NCBI GenBank assembly: GCA_013821585.1
Contig: JACDGO010000058.1
Location: 1-9,120 of the forward strand
DNA: 9,120 nucleotides
DNA from: Sphingomonadaceae bacterium
Lineage (GTDB): Bacteria; Pseudomonadota; Alphaproteobacteria; Sphingomonadales; Sphingomonadaceae
Direction: 5' to 3'
Position 1 is the first letter of the stretch, and each line of letters starts with the position of its first letter. The position numbers were made by a program, and so were the translations under genes. The notes under the pieces are model-generated. The model was not told the origin of the DNA, made no database searches, and worked only from the letters and a program-made list of their open reading frames with translations. Of the stretch, positions 1 through 6,660 are shown one piece after another.

Positions 1-848
1 AGCATCTGGGTCGCGGTGATTACAGGCCTGCCGAGCCGGTTGGCGAGCGCGATGATGCGTTTTTGTGCGCTCGGTACTTCCTCGAACGGCAGCTCGACGC
101 CAAGATCGCCGCGCGCGACCATCACCGCGTCGGCAAGCTCGACGATCTCTTCGAGCCGGTCGAGCGCGGCGGGCTTTTCGATCTTGGCGAGGAGGGCGGC
201 CTTGCCGCCGATCAGCTTGCGCGCCTCGGCCAAGTCGTCGGGCCGCTGGACGAAGGACAATGCGATCCAGTCGACGCCCTGGTCGAGCGCAAAAGCAAGA
301 TCCTGATGATCCTTGTCGGTCATCGCCGCCATCGGCACGACAACGTCGGGAACGTTCAGCCCCTTGCGGTCGGACAGCATGCCGCCGACCTCGACGCGCG
401 TCACAATATGGTCGTCAGCCATGCGGATAACGCGCAGCACCAGCTTGCCGTCGTCGAGCAGCAATCGCGCGCCGGGCTCCAGCGCCTCGAACAATTCCAT
501 ATGCGGAAGCTCGACCCGGCGCGCGTCGCCTGGCGTCGGATCGCGGTCGAGGATGAACGCCGAATGCGCTTCAAGCATCGCGGCGCCGCCGGCGAACGAC
601 CCGACCCGAAGCTTCGGCCCCTGGAGGTCGAACAGGATGGTGGTCGGGCGGCCCAGCTCCTTCTCCAGCCCGCGGATCGCGGCGACCAGCGCCGCCTTGT
701 CGGCCTGCGCGCCGTGGCTCATGTTGATGCGGAACGCGTCGGCGCCCGCGCGCGCGAGCGTCTCGATCATTTCGGGCGAGCGGCTCGCCGGGCCGAGCGT
801 CGCGAGGATGCGGACCTTGCGCATGCGCGGGGCCAAGGGCTGAACCAA
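1..848 (-). CDS. pyk: Pyruvate kinase, N-terminal part (3' end outside window)
   Basis: Pyruvate kinase makes pyruvate and ATP from phosphoenolpyruvate and ADP, the last step of glycolysis, in the cytosol. About 282 codons are visible; the C-terminal part lies beyond the left edge. Seen in order: ATLGPAS (residues 16-22), NMSHG (42-46), SDRKG followed by LNVP (159-167), the active-site lysine segment KIEK (222-225), metal-site ARGDLGVE (245-252) and TATQM (278-282). I chose the TTG at 848 because GGGAGAGA lies just upstream (8 bases from GGAG to the start) and because the extra eight residues match the short leader usually present before [13 protein letters not shown] in this family. The ATG at 824 is the alternative and has no clear ribosome binding site. 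The gene is divergent from gapR across about 104 bases. Identity is certain; only the start codon is open. Confidence 0.96.
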   Translation of the reverse strand, partial: MVQPLAPRMRKVRILATLGPASRSPEMIETLARAGADAFRINMSHGAQADKAALVAAIRGLEKELGRPTTILFDLQGPKLRVGSFAGGAAMLEAHSAFILDRDPTPGDARRVELPHMELFEALEPGARLLLDDGKLVLRVIRMADDHIVTRVEVGGMLSDRKGLNVPDVVVPMAAMTDKDHQDLAFALDQGVDWIALSFVQRPDDLAEARKLIGGKAALLAKIEKPAALDRLEEIVELADAVMVARGDLGVELPFEEVPSAQKRIIALANRLGRPVITATQM

Positions 849-895
849 GCGTCTCTCTCCCGTCTCTGCGGCGTGGCCGTTAGCCGCTAATCGGG

Positions 896-924
896 TTGCG
901 TCAAAGCCGCGCGCTCCCCTACAG
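896..924 (+). promoter_or_regulatory. Possible gapR promoter
   Basis: TTGCGT (896-901) and CTACAG (919-924) are separated by 17 bases and lie 28 bases before the gapR start, in the 104-base gap between the divergent pyk and gapR genes. The -35 element is fair and the -10 element is poor compared with the sigma-70 consensus. This is a weak call from spacing and position only. Confidence 0.3.
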
Positions 925-952
925 GCTGGCGACCTTCCGATCGGGGACATCC

Positions 953-1192
953 ATGAGTGACATTATCGCCGCCGACCAATTGCGCCTGTTCATCGAGCGC
1001 ATCGAGCGGCTCGAGGAAGAGAAGAAGGGCATCGCCGACGACATCCGCGACGTCTATTCGGAAGCCAAGGGGCAGGGCTATGACTCGAAGATCATGCGCG
1101 CCATCGTCCGCTTGCGCCGCATGGAGAAGAACGATCGCGACGAGATGGACGCGCTGATGGACACCTATCGCGCGGCGCTCGGCCTCGCCTGA
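953..1192 (+). CDS. gapR: GapR-family nucleoid-associated protein (DUF2312)
   Basis: A 79-residue protein of the GapR/DUF2312 family. In Caulobacter GapR binds overtwisted, AT-rich DNA ahead of polymerases and helps type II topoisomerases relieve positive supercoils. What is seen is the family pattern: an N-terminal helix [20 protein letters not shown], then [18 protein letters not shown] and the basic [13 protein letters not shown] segment, with a helical tail ending in YRAALGLA. The highly charged first half fits the coiled-coil dimerisation helix. I chose the ATG at 953 because GGGGA (943-947) precedes it by 5 bases and because the family begins close to this point; the in-frame extension up to 896 lacks family features. 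A glutathione S-transferase follows 17 bases later, so they are probably co-transcribed. It could be another DUF2312 paralogue, but the match is strong. Confidence 0.9.
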   Translation: MSDIIAADQLRLFIERIERLEEEKKGIADDIRDVYSEAKGQGYDSKIMRAIVRLRRMEKNDRDEMDALMDTYRAALGLA

Positions 1193-1209
1193 CAGGAAAG
1201 GAGCAGAGC

Positions 1210-1887
1210 ATGCACGTTTACGGAGGCGTCGTTTCGCCGTTCGTCCAGCGCGTCTTGATGACGGCGCGCGCCAAGGGGCATGAACTGAAGTTGGATGGGA
1301 TACCCGGCGCATCGATCCAGTCGCCCGAATTTCAGGCGATCAGTCCAATGGGCCGAATCCCGCTGCTCGAACTCGACGACGGGCGCCGGATTTGCGAATC
1401 GAGCGCGATCGCCGCCTATCTCGACGAGACGCTGGACGGTCCGGCGCTGCTTCCCGGCGATCCATTAGAGCGGGCGCGGGTGCGGGAGATCGAGGCGATC
1501 GCGACGCTCGAATACGCAACCGGGATGCGGCCGATCATGGTCCATGTCGTGTTCGGCCGGCCCGATTCGGGCGCTGTCGCCGATACGGCGCGTGCGCAGG
1601 CGGAAAAGGGCGCGGACGTTCTCGACGCGATGCTGGCGAAATCGCGTGCGTACGCCGTGGGCGATACGCTGACGCTGGCGGATTGCATCCTCGCGCCCGG
1701 GCTCAATCTGGCGCTTGTCGTTGACCAGGTCGCGGGGACGGGTTCGCTGGTGAACGGTCGTCCGAACCTCGCCGCCTATTTCGCGCGGATGTGCGACGAT
1801 CCGGTCGCGGGGCGAAGCATTGCGGAAATGCGCGACGGATTCGCCGCGATGCTGGCACGCAACGCCGCCGCCGCGCCGGCCGCCTGA
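1210..1887 (+). CDS. Glutathione S-transferase family protein
   Basis: A 225-residue soluble glutathione S-transferase-like protein. The N-terminal thioredoxin-fold half shows YGGVVSPFVQRV near the start (the SPF segment sits where the catalytic Ser/Cys is found in many bacterial GSTs), SPMGRIPLLELDDG with the cis-proline at residue 51, and ESSAIAAYLDE (63-73), the usual glutathione gamma-glutamyl contact. The all-helical C-terminal half carries VGDTLTLADCILAP, the family's conserved N-capping and hydrophobic-staple region. Length is normal. AAAGGAG (1197-1203) sits 6 bases before the ATG. It lies 17 bases after gapR and its stop overlaps the ribosome binding site of yebC, so it is mid-operon. 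The substrate cannot be read from the sequence; detoxification or isomerase roles are both possible within the family. Confidence 0.92.
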   Translation: MHVYGGVVSPFVQRVLMTARAKGHELKLDGIPGASIQSPEFQAISPMGRIPLLELDDGRRICESSAIAAYLDETLDGPALLPGDPLERARVREIEAIATLEYATGMRPIMVHVVFGRPDSGAVADTARAQAEKGADVLDAMLAKSRAYAVGDTLTLADCILAPGLNLALVVDQVAGTGSLVNGRPNLAAYFARMCDDPVAGRSIAEMRDGFAAMLARNAAAAPAA

Positions 1888-1899
1888 AGGAGCACGGGC

Positions 1900-2643
1900 G
1901 TGGCCGGCCACAGCAAATTCAAGAACATCATGTACCGCAAGGGCGCGCAGGATAAAAAGCGCTCGGCGGCGTTCTCCAAGCTCTCGCGCGAGATCACCGT
2001 CGCGACGAAAGCGGGCCTGCCCGATCCCAACGCCAACGCGCGGCTGCGCTCGGCGATCATCGCGGCGCGCGCGCAATCGATGCCCAACGACAATATCGCC
2101 CGCGCGATCGCCAAGGCCTCGGGCTCCGACGGCGAGAATTACGAGGAAATCCGTTACGAGGGTTTTGGGCCGGGCGGCGTCAGCCTCATCATCGAGGCGC
2201 TGACCGACAACCGCAACCGTACCGCAACCAACGTTCGCACCGCGGTTTCGAAGAACGGCGGCAATCTCGGCGCGAGCGGATCGGTCAGCCACGGGTTCGA
2301 CCGGATGGGGCTGGTGTCCTATCCGGCGCGCGCGGGCGACGCCGACGCGGTGTTCGAAGCGGCGCTCGACGCGGGCGCGGAGGATGTTTCGTCGGGCGAT
2401 GACGGGCACGAAATCTGGACATCGATCGAATCCCTGCACGAAGTCGCGAAAGCGCTCGAAGCGAACCTCGGTGAGGCCGAAGGCGCGAAGCTCGCCTGGC
2501 GGCCGCAGACGATGGTCGAAGTCGGCGAAGGCGACGCCGCGAACCTGATGAAGCTCCTCGACGCGCTCGACGACGACGACGACGTGCAGACCGTATGGGG
2601 GAACTACGAAGTCTCCGACGCGGTGATGGAGAAGTTGTCGTGA
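1900..2643 (+). CDS. yebC: YebC/PmpR family protein
   Basis: A 247-residue YebC/PmpR (TACO1-type) protein. Members were described as transcriptional regulators (PmpR) and more recently as translation factors that help ribosomes through difficult proline-rich stretches; which applies here cannot be told from sequence. The family start [20 protein letters not shown] is complete, followed by [11 protein letters not shown], the [10 protein letters not shown] segment and [23 protein letters not shown], all diagnostic. A run of five aspartates near the C-terminus ([10 protein letters not shown]) is noticeable. The GTG at 1900 is the start: AAGGAG (1887-1892) lies 7 bases before it and overlaps the upstream TGA, which suggests coupled translation with the transferase. 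Genes of this family often sit just upstream of ruvC, as here, although a 113-base repeat element now separates the two. Confidence 0.96.
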   Translation: MAGHSKFKNIMYRKGAQDKKRSAAFSKLSREITVATKAGLPDPNANARLRSAIIAARAQSMPNDNIARAIAKASGSDGENYEEIRYEGFGPGGVSLIIEALTDNRNRTATNVRTAVSKNGGNLGASGSVSHGFDRMGLVSYPARAGDADAVFEAALDAGAEDVSSGDDGHEIWTSIESLHEVAKALEANLGEAEGAKLAWRPQTMVEVGEGDAANLMKLLDALDDDDDVQTVWGNYEVSDAVMEKLS

Positions 2644-2644
2644 C

Positions 2645-2757
2645 AAAGCCCCTCCCCTTCAGGGGAGGGGTTGGGATGGGGCGTGTCGCGTTATCCGAAG
2701 CTTCCGTCATTCGACCATTCCCCATCCCCAACCCCTCCCCTGAAGGGGAGGGGCTTT
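2645..2757. repeat. Paired inverted GC-rich hairpin repeat (REP/BIME-like)
   Basis: Two arms, 2645-2681 and 2720-2757, are reverse complements of each other apart from one extra base in the right arm (GGG against GGGG). They enclose a 38-base spacer. Each arm begins or ends with AAAG/CTTT and contains its own perfect hairpin: CCCCTCCCC, loop, GGGGAGGGG, at 2649-2670 (loop TTCA) and 2732-2753 (loop TGAA). The structure can therefore fold as two small hairpins or one long cruciform. It starts one base after the yebC stop codon region and ends one base before the ruvC start. The design resembles REP/BIME-type or MITE-like intergenic elements; similar repeats are common in sphingomonad genomes from general knowledge, but copy number could not be tested. 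It is not a classical terminator: no clear T-run follows either hairpin, only CTTTCTT after the second. Confidence 0.9.
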
Positions 2758-2761
2758 CTTG
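2743..2761 (+). promoter_or_regulatory. ruvC ribosome binding site inside repeat hairpin
   Basis: AAGGGGAGGGG (2743-2753) is the only Shine-Dalgarno-like stretch before the TTG start of ruvC at 2759. Its GGGGAGGGG part is also the 3' strand of the right-arm hairpin of the repeat, so it would be base-paired in a folded mRNA. The spacing from the purine run to TTG is 5 bases. A role in limiting ruvC translation is inference. Confidence 0.55.
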
Positions 2762-3253
2762 ATCATTCTCGGCCTAGACCCCGGCCTCGGCACGACCGGC
2801 TGGGGCGTGATCGTCGCCGAGGGGAACCGGCTCGGCCATATCGGCAACGGCCGGATCGTCACCGACCCCGCCGCGCCTTTGCCCATGCGACTGGCGCGGC
2901 TCGCGCAGGGACTCAACGAACTGCTGATCGCCAACGCCATCCGACACGCGGGGATTGAGGAAGTGTTCGTCAACAAGAACGCGCAGTCGACGCTCAAGCT
3001 CGCGCAGGCGCGAGGGAGCCTGCTCGCGACGCTCGGTTTCAAGGGCGTCGAGGTCGGCGAATATGCCGCGCGCCTTGTCAAGCAGGCGGTGGTCGGCACC
3101 GGCTCGGCCGAGAAGGTCCAGGTCCATGCGATGGTCGCGCGGCTGCTCCCCGGCGCCAGGATCGACGGCGCGGATGCCGCTGATGCGCTCGCGGTCGCGA
3201 TCACGCACGCGCATCATCTGGCCAGCGCGCGGCGCGTCGCGCAGGGCCGGTGA
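2759..3253 (+). CDS. ruvC: Crossover junction endodeoxyribonuclease RuvC
   Basis: RuvC is the Holliday-junction resolvase that makes paired nicks in the RuvAB-bound junction, completing recombinational repair. The 164-residue product has normal family length. The acidic active site is complete: D7 in [11 protein letters not shown]67 in IEEVFVNKN, and D139 and D142 in [17 protein letters not shown]. The DNA-contacting segment [13 protein letters not shown] (74-86) is also intact. The TTG at 2759 is the only start that gives the family N-terminus (MIILGLDPG); no in-frame ATG lies near. It begins one base after the inverted-repeat element, from which it takes its ribosome binding site. A 177-base gap with a LexA box separates it from ruvA, so ruvC probably depends on read-through from the yebC side rather than on the SOS promoter. 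Confidence 0.97.
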   Translation: MIILGLDPGLGTTGWGVIVAEGNRLGHIGNGRIVTDPAAPLPMRLARLAQGLNELLIANAIRHAGIEEVFVNKNAQSTLKLAQARGSLLATLGFKGVEVGEYAARLVKQAVVGTGSAEKVQVHAMVARLLPGARIDGADAADALAVAITHAHHLASARRVAQGR

Positions 3254-3261
3254 TATTCCGC

Positions 3262-3291
3262 TTTCCTACAGCTATTGTTCATTCTATGTTC
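3262..3291 (+). promoter_or_regulatory. LexA (SOS) box with overlapping promoter-like elements
   Basis: GTTC-ATTCTAT-GTTC at 3277-3291 is an exact match to the direct-repeat LexA box GTTC-N7-GTTC described for alphaproteobacteria. A promoter-like pair overlaps it: TTTCCT (3262-3267) and TATGTT (3285-3290), 17 bases apart, so bound LexA would cover the -10 element. It lies 24 bases after the ruvC stop and 139 bases before the ruvA start, which fits SOS control of ruvA, the GIY-YIG gene and ruvB. The box is seen directly; the promoter elements and regulation are inference. Confidence 0.75.
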
Positions 3292-3296
3292 CACGC

Positions 3297-3434
3297 ATGG
3301 CGATCCGTGCTCTTGGTCGTGGCGATCCGGCGGATTTCGCCGGACCGGGGGCGAACATCGCCCTGACGCGGCGTGAACTTTGTCAACTTTCGAGTCGCGG
3401 CTGGCGGTCGACGCGCATAGGGACTCGGCCATGA
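3297..3434 (+). CDS. Possible small leader ORF before ruvA (45 codons)
   Basis: An ATG five bases after the LexA box opens a 45-codon frame that ends in a TGA overlapping the ruvA ATG by 4 bases (ATGA). If the -10 element at 3285-3290 is real, transcription would begin at or next to this ATG, so it would be leaderless or nearly so; no Shine-Dalgarno sequence is visible. The predicted peptide is basic (many Arg) with no recognised domain, membrane segment or signal. The coding stretch also carries a 10-base direct repeat and a hairpin, so it may simply be untranslated leader. Only the geometry supports it; I do not recognise the product. Confidence 0.25.
   Translation: MAIRALGRGDPADFAGPGANIALTRRELCQLSSRGWRSTRIGTRP
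3326..3344 (+). repeat. Perfect hairpin in the ruvA leader
   Basis: TCCGGCG and CGCCGGA form a perfect 7-bp stem with a GATTT loop. It lies in the 139-base leader between the LexA box and ruvA. A 10-base direct repeat, TGGCGATCCG, occurs at 3298-3307 and 3320-3329, the second copy running into the stem. No T-run follows, so it is not an intrinsic terminator. Confidence 0.5.
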
Positions 3435-4021
3435 TCGCCCGCCTGACCGGATTGCTCGCGGAAAGCGCCGCCGACCATGCGGTGATCGACGTCGGTGGCG
3501 TCGGCTATCTCGTGCAGGCCTCGACGCGCACGCTTTCGGTGAGCGGTCCCGTCGGCGGCAGCGTGATGCTGTTCATCGAGATGCAGGTGCGCGAGGATGC
3601 GATGACGCTGTTCGGCTTCGGGTCGGCGGGCGAGCGCGACTGGTTCCGACTGCTGACCGGCGTCCAGGGGGTGGGAGGACGCGTCGCGCTCAGCATCCTG
3701 TCGGTCCTCGACGCCGACGAGCTGGCGAAGGCGGTCGCGGGCGGCGACGCGGCGATGGTGAGCCGCGCCAACGGCGTGGGGCCGAAGCTCGCCGGGCGGA
3801 TCGTCAACGAGCTGAAGGACAAGGTCGGCGGTATCGCGATCGGAGCGCCGGGCGTCGCGTCGCCGAAGGGCGCGGCGAGCGACGCGGTGTCGGCGCTGAT
3901 CAACCTCGGCTTCAGGCCCGCGGAGGCGAATATAGCCGTCGCAGTAGCGGGGGATGAACTTGGAGCGGGCGCGACGCTGGATGCCTTGGTGCGCGTGGCG
4001 TTAAAGAGGATAGTGGCGTGA
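3431..4021 (+). CDS. ruvA: Holliday junction branch migration protein RuvA
   Basis: RuvA binds four-way DNA junctions as a tetramer and recruits the RuvB motor. The 196-residue product shows the full domain order: an N-terminal OB-fold beginning MIARLTGLL and including [11 protein letters not shown] and the [11 protein letters not shown] segment (53-63), two helix-hairpin-helix DNA-binding motifs ([14 protein letters not shown] at 74-87 and [19 protein letters not shown] at 113-131), a flexible Ala/Gly/Pro linker, and the C-terminal three-helix RuvB-binding domain (about 150-196). I chose the ATG at 3431 because AGGGA (3419-3423) precedes it by 7 bases and the family N-terminus begins there. 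Its TGA overlaps the GTG of the next gene by 4 bases, so the two are probably translationally coupled. The gene is downstream of a LexA box. Nothing in the protein looks damaged. Confidence 0.97.
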   Translation: MIARLTGLLAESAADHAVIDVGGVGYLVQASTRTLSVSGPVGGSVMLFIEMQVREDAMTLFGFGSAGERDWFRLLTGVQGVGGRVALSILSVLDADELAKAVAGGDAAMVSRANGVGPKLAGRIVNELKDKVGGIAIGAPGVASPKGAASDAVSALINLGFRPAEANIAVAVAGDELGAGATLDALVRVALKRIVA

Positions 4022-4569
4022 GCGCCAAAGAACCCAAACGACATTTTTTCGAGACCTACGGACCGTTTCCGATTCCGATTAAAAATGGCCTTGCGATCAA
4101 ACCGCCCGCTTCTTGGTGGAAACACCTTGATGAAGATTACGGTGTGGAGGTTTCTCGCGCGATCGGCTGTTATATGTTTACGATGGGCCGCTCGCGCATC
4201 AAACCTTGGTATATTGGAAAAACTGTAAACAGATTTGACGAGGAGACATTTCAACAGCACAGGATAGATCACTACAATAAGGTTATATGCGACCGCAAAG
4301 GTCCACCAGGAATGTACTTCTTTCCTTTAATAACGCGTCACTTTCACGAACCCAAGTGGCGCTTAGCTTCCGGTGCGACACATGATCGCTTGATCCGATG
4401 GCTGGAGAAAACACTGATTAGCATGGCGCATGTCCGCAACCGTAACTTAGCGAACAAAAGCGATGCTACGTACTTACGAACTGTTGATGTGAGAGGCTTA
4501 ATTGGGAAAGGCATTTCGGGGAGAGCGCACGGAGATATCAGCTTGGCCCAAAGAGCTCTCTTCGATTAG
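4018..4569 (+). CDS. GIY-YIG nuclease-like protein inserted between ruvA and ruvB
   Basis: A 183-residue protein resembling the GIY-YIG endonuclease fold. Seen: GCY (50-52, in place of GIY), WYIGKT (64-69, the YIG strand), basic residues R72 and R82 with H81 in the following helix, a glutamate at 130 in [11 protein letters not shown] where the metal-binding Glu is expected, and asparagines at 141-146 (NRNLAN) at about the usual distance after it. The N-terminal [13 protein letters not shown] and the C-terminal tail are outside the core. There is no membrane segment. By count the gene is about 48% GC against about 68% in a sampled line of ruvB, and it uses codons such as ATA and TTA that the neighbours avoid, which suggests transfer. 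The GTG start overlaps the ruvA stop (GTGA) and the stop lies 8 bases before ruvB. Whether it cuts DNA is unknown; the GIY-to-GCY change is tolerated in some family members. Function in repair, recombination or defence is inference. Confidence 0.7.
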   Translation: MSAKEPKRHFFETYGPFPIPIKNGLAIKPPASWWKHLDEDYGVEVSRAIGCYMFTMGRSRIKPWYIGKTVNRFDEETFQQHRIDHYNKVICDRKGPPGMYFFPLITRHFHEPKWRLASGATHDRLIRWLEKTLISMAHVRNRNLANKSDATYLRTVDVRGLIGKGISGRAHGDISLAQRALFD

Positions 4570-4586
4570 TCGTTTAAATGACTAAT
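4565..4586. repeat. 22-base near-perfect palindrome over the ruvB start
   Basis: ATTAGTC (4565-4571) and GACTAAT (4580-4586) are perfect inverted copies, and the centre holds TTTAAA (4573-4578). Only one pair of positions in the 22 bases fails to match. It covers the TAG stop of the GIY-YIG gene (4567-4569) and the ATG of ruvB (4578-4580), and is strikingly AT-rich in this GC-rich context. It could be a protein-binding operator, a translation-controlling hairpin or an insertion scar. Confidence 0.7.
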
Positions 4587-5615
4587 AACCCCCTCACCAC
4601 CCCCGCACGCCAGCCCGACGACATTGATGCCGCGCTCCGTCCCAAGACGCTCGACGAGTTCGTCGGCCAGCGCGCGGCGCGCGAAAACCTGCGCGTGTTC
4701 ATCCAGGCGGCAAAGGCGCGCGGCGACGCGCTCGATCACGTGCTGTTCTTCGGCCCTCCCGGCCTCGGCAAGACGACGCTCGCGCAGATCGTCGCGCGTG
4801 AGCTTGGCGTCGGGTTTCGCGCCACGTCCGGGCCGGTCATCGCCAAGTCGGGCGATCTCGCCGCGCTGCTCACCAATCTCGAGGACGGCGACGTGCTGTT
4901 CATCGACGAGATTCACCGGCTCGCGCCCGCGGTCGAGGAAATCCTCTATCCGGCGATGGAGGACCGCGCGCTCGACCTGATGATCGGCGAGGGGCCGTCG
5001 GCGCGCTCGGTGCGGATCGATCTGCCGAAATTCACGCTCGTCGGCGCGACGACACGGCAGGGGCTGCTGACGACGCCTTTGCGCGACCGCTTCGGAATCC
5101 CGGTGCGGCTGACCTTCTACACGACCGAGGAGCTGGAAAAGGTCGTGCGGCGCGCCGCGTCGCTGCTCGGGCTGGACGTCGCTGCCGACGGCGCGGCGGA
5201 GATCGCCAAGCGGTCAAGGGGAACGCCGCGCATCGCCGGGCGGCTGCTGCGCCGCGTGCGCGACTTCGCCAATGTCGCGGGCGAGGAGACGGTGCACGCC
5301 AAGGTCGCCGACGCCGCGCTCAACCGGCTCGAGGTCGATGCGCTCGGCCTCGACGCGATGGACCGACGCTATCTGGCGATGATCGCCGACATCTATCGCG
5401 GCGGCCCGGTCGGCGTCGAAACGCTCGCGGCGGGGCTCAGCGAGCCGCGCGACACGATCGAGGAGGTGATCGAGCCGTTCCTGATCCAGCTCGGCCTGAT
5501 CGCCCGCACGGCGCGCGGGCGGTGCCTCAACGCGGGCGGGTGGAAGCACCTCGGGCTCAATCCGCCGGCGGGAAGCCAGGACGGGCTGTTCGACGCTAGC
5601 GGGAGAGTCGCGTGA
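4578..5615 (+). CDS. ruvB: Holliday junction DNA helicase RuvB
   Basis: RuvB is the AAA+ ATPase that forms hexameric rings on RuvA-bound junctions and pumps DNA to move the branch point. The 345-residue product is of normal length and intact: family N-terminus [15 protein letters not shown] (17-31), Walker [10 protein letters not shown] (59-67), Walker [10 protein letters not shown] (107-115), sensor I GATTR (156-160), arginine-finger region TTPLRDRFG (165-173), sensor [17 protein letters not shown] (215-229), and a C-terminal winged-helix domain. The ATG at 4578 gives the family-like N-terminus, but no Shine-Dalgarno sequence precedes it and an AT-rich palindrome covers the start. Translation may depend on coupling to the GIY-YIG gene ending 8 bases upstream. 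The 3' end overlaps the end of purK on the other strand by 20 bases. Confidence 0.97.
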   Translation: MTNNPLTTPARQPDDIDAALRPKTLDEFVGQRAARENLRVFIQAAKARGDALDHVLFFGPPGLGKTTLAQIVARELGVGFRATSGPVIAKSGDLAALLTNLEDGDVLFIDEIHRLAPAVEEILYPAMEDRALDLMIGEGPSARSVRIDLPKFTLVGATTRQGLLTTPLRDRFGIPVRLTFYTTEELEKVVRRAASLLGLDVAADGAAEIAKRSRGTPRIAGRLLRRVRDFANVAGEETVHAKVADAALNRLEVDALGLDAMDRRYLAMIADIYRGGPVGVETLAAGLSEPRDTIEEVIEPFLIQLGLIARTARGRCLNAGGWKHLGLNPPAGSQDGLFDASGRVA

Positions 5616-6660
5616 CGTGCCCCATCTTGCGCCCCGGCTTCGCGTCGTGCTTGCCGTAGAGGTGGAGGTGCGCGCCTGGTTCGGCGGCGATTTCCGCCCA
5701 GCGGTCGGCGTCGTGACCGATCAGATTCTCCATCGTCACGCGCGGCGCGGTCAGCGTCGTCGGCCCGAGCGGCAAGCCGCAGATCGCGCGGATGTGGTTT
5801 TCGAACTGCGATGTCACCGCGCCTTCGATCGTCCAATGGCCGCTGTTGTGAACACGCGGCGCCATCTCGTTGAACACAGGCCCGTCCGCGCCCGCGAAGA
5901 ACTCGATCGCGAGCACGCCGACATAGTCGAGCGCGTCGGCGACGCATGTCGCGATCGCCTTTGCCTCGTCGAGCTGCACGAGGATGTGGGGGTGCGCGGG
6001 CACGGTCGACGTGGCGAGGATGCCATGCGCGTGAACATTCTTCGGCGCGTCCCAGATCGCGCTCGCGCCGTCCTGTCCGCGCGCAAGGAGGACCGAGAAT
6101 TCATGCGCGAACGGGACCATCGCTTCAAGGATCGCGCGCCTCCCGCCGATCGCTGCCCAGGCGTCGTCGGCATCGGTCGCGGAAGCGATCCGCGCCTGCC
6201 CCTTGCCGTCATAGCCGAAGCGCGTCGTCTTCAGGATCGCCGGCGCGCCCACCTTCGCGATCGCCGCGTCGAGCGACGCGCGGTCGGGAACTTCCCCCCA
6301 AGCCGCAGTGCGCGCGCCTTGAGCGGTGGCGAAGCGTTTTTCCGCCGCCCGATCTTGCGCGATGCGTAACGCGTTAAGCGGCGGGTGAAGCGGCGCGCCG
6401 ATCGCTTCGAGCGGATCGGCGTCGACATTCTCGAACTCATAGGTCGCGACGTCGACTCCCGCCCCGAACGCCGCGAGCGCTTCGCGGTCGTCATAGAGCC
6501 CCTGCACCCAGCGCGCCGAGACGTCGGCGGCGGGGCCGCTCGCCTCCGGGCTGTAGATGTGACAGCGATAGCCGAGCTGCGCCGCGGCCATACTCAGCAT
6601 CCGCCCGAGCTGCCCGCCGCCGATGATGCCGATGGTGGAGCCCGGCGGGACGACTTTCAT
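5596..6660 (-). CDS. purK: N5-carboxyaminoimidazole ribonucleotide synthase PurK
   Basis: PurK uses ATP and bicarbonate to carboxylate 5-aminoimidazole ribonucleotide (AIR) to N5-CAIR in purine synthesis. The 354-residue protein is an ATP-grasp enzyme. The N-terminal nucleotide-fold motif [11 protein letters not shown] is at 11-21, YEFENVD at 74-80, the ATP-grasp segment [13 protein letters not shown] at 143-155, and the metal/ATP-site segment [15 protein letters not shown] at 263-277, followed by [16 protein letters not shown] chose the ATG at 6660 because it overlaps the purE stop by 4 bases (ATGA) and puts the glycine-rich motif at its usual position; the 14-residue in-frame extension upstream lies inside purE. 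The gene is translationally coupled to purE, whose enzyme uses its product. The last 20 bases overlap ruvB, convergent. Confidence 0.97.
   Translation of the reverse strand: MKVVPPGSTIGIIGGGQLGRMLSMAAAQLGYRCHIYSPEASGPAADVSARWVQGLYDDREALAAFGAGVDVATYEFENVDADPLEAIGAPLHPPLNALRIAQDRAAEKRFATAQGARTAAWGEVPDRASLDAAIAKVGAPAILKTTRFGYDGKGQARIASATDADDAWAAIGGRRAILEAMVPFAHEFSVLLARGQDGASAIWDAPKNVHAHGILATSTVPAHPHILVQLDEAKAIATCVADALDYVGVLAIEFFAGADGPVFNEMAPRVHNSGHWTIEGAVTSQFENHIRAICGLPLGPTTLTAPRVTMENLIGHDADRWAEIAAEPGAHLHLYGKHDAKPGRKMGHVTRLSR

Noticed and set aside
350..357. GAACGTTC palindrome, reminiscent of an SOS-type half-site pair
   Set aside because: It lies inside pyk coding sequence and does not have the seven-base spacing of the alphaproteobacterial LexA box.
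1465..2646. 393-codon open frame on the minus strand, antisense to the transferase and yebC
   Set aside because: Its composition is that of a mirrored high-GC gene, with no recognisable domain or start signals. The plus-strand genes here are clear family members.
2649..2670. GC-rich hairpin after yebC as an intrinsic terminator
   Set aside because: The stem is followed by TTGGGATGGGG rather than a T-run, and the same unit recurs inverted at 2732-2753, so a repeat element explains it better.
2645..2757. Repeated units as a CRISPR array
   Set aside because: There are only two copies, in opposite orientation, with one spacer; CRISPR repeats are direct and regularly spaced.
4025..4554. CCAAAGA at 4025-4031 and 4548-4554 as a target-site duplication around the GIY-YIG gene
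   Set aside because: Both copies lie inside the gene's own coding sequence, not at the operon junctions, and seven bases can match by chance. I found no terminal repeats.
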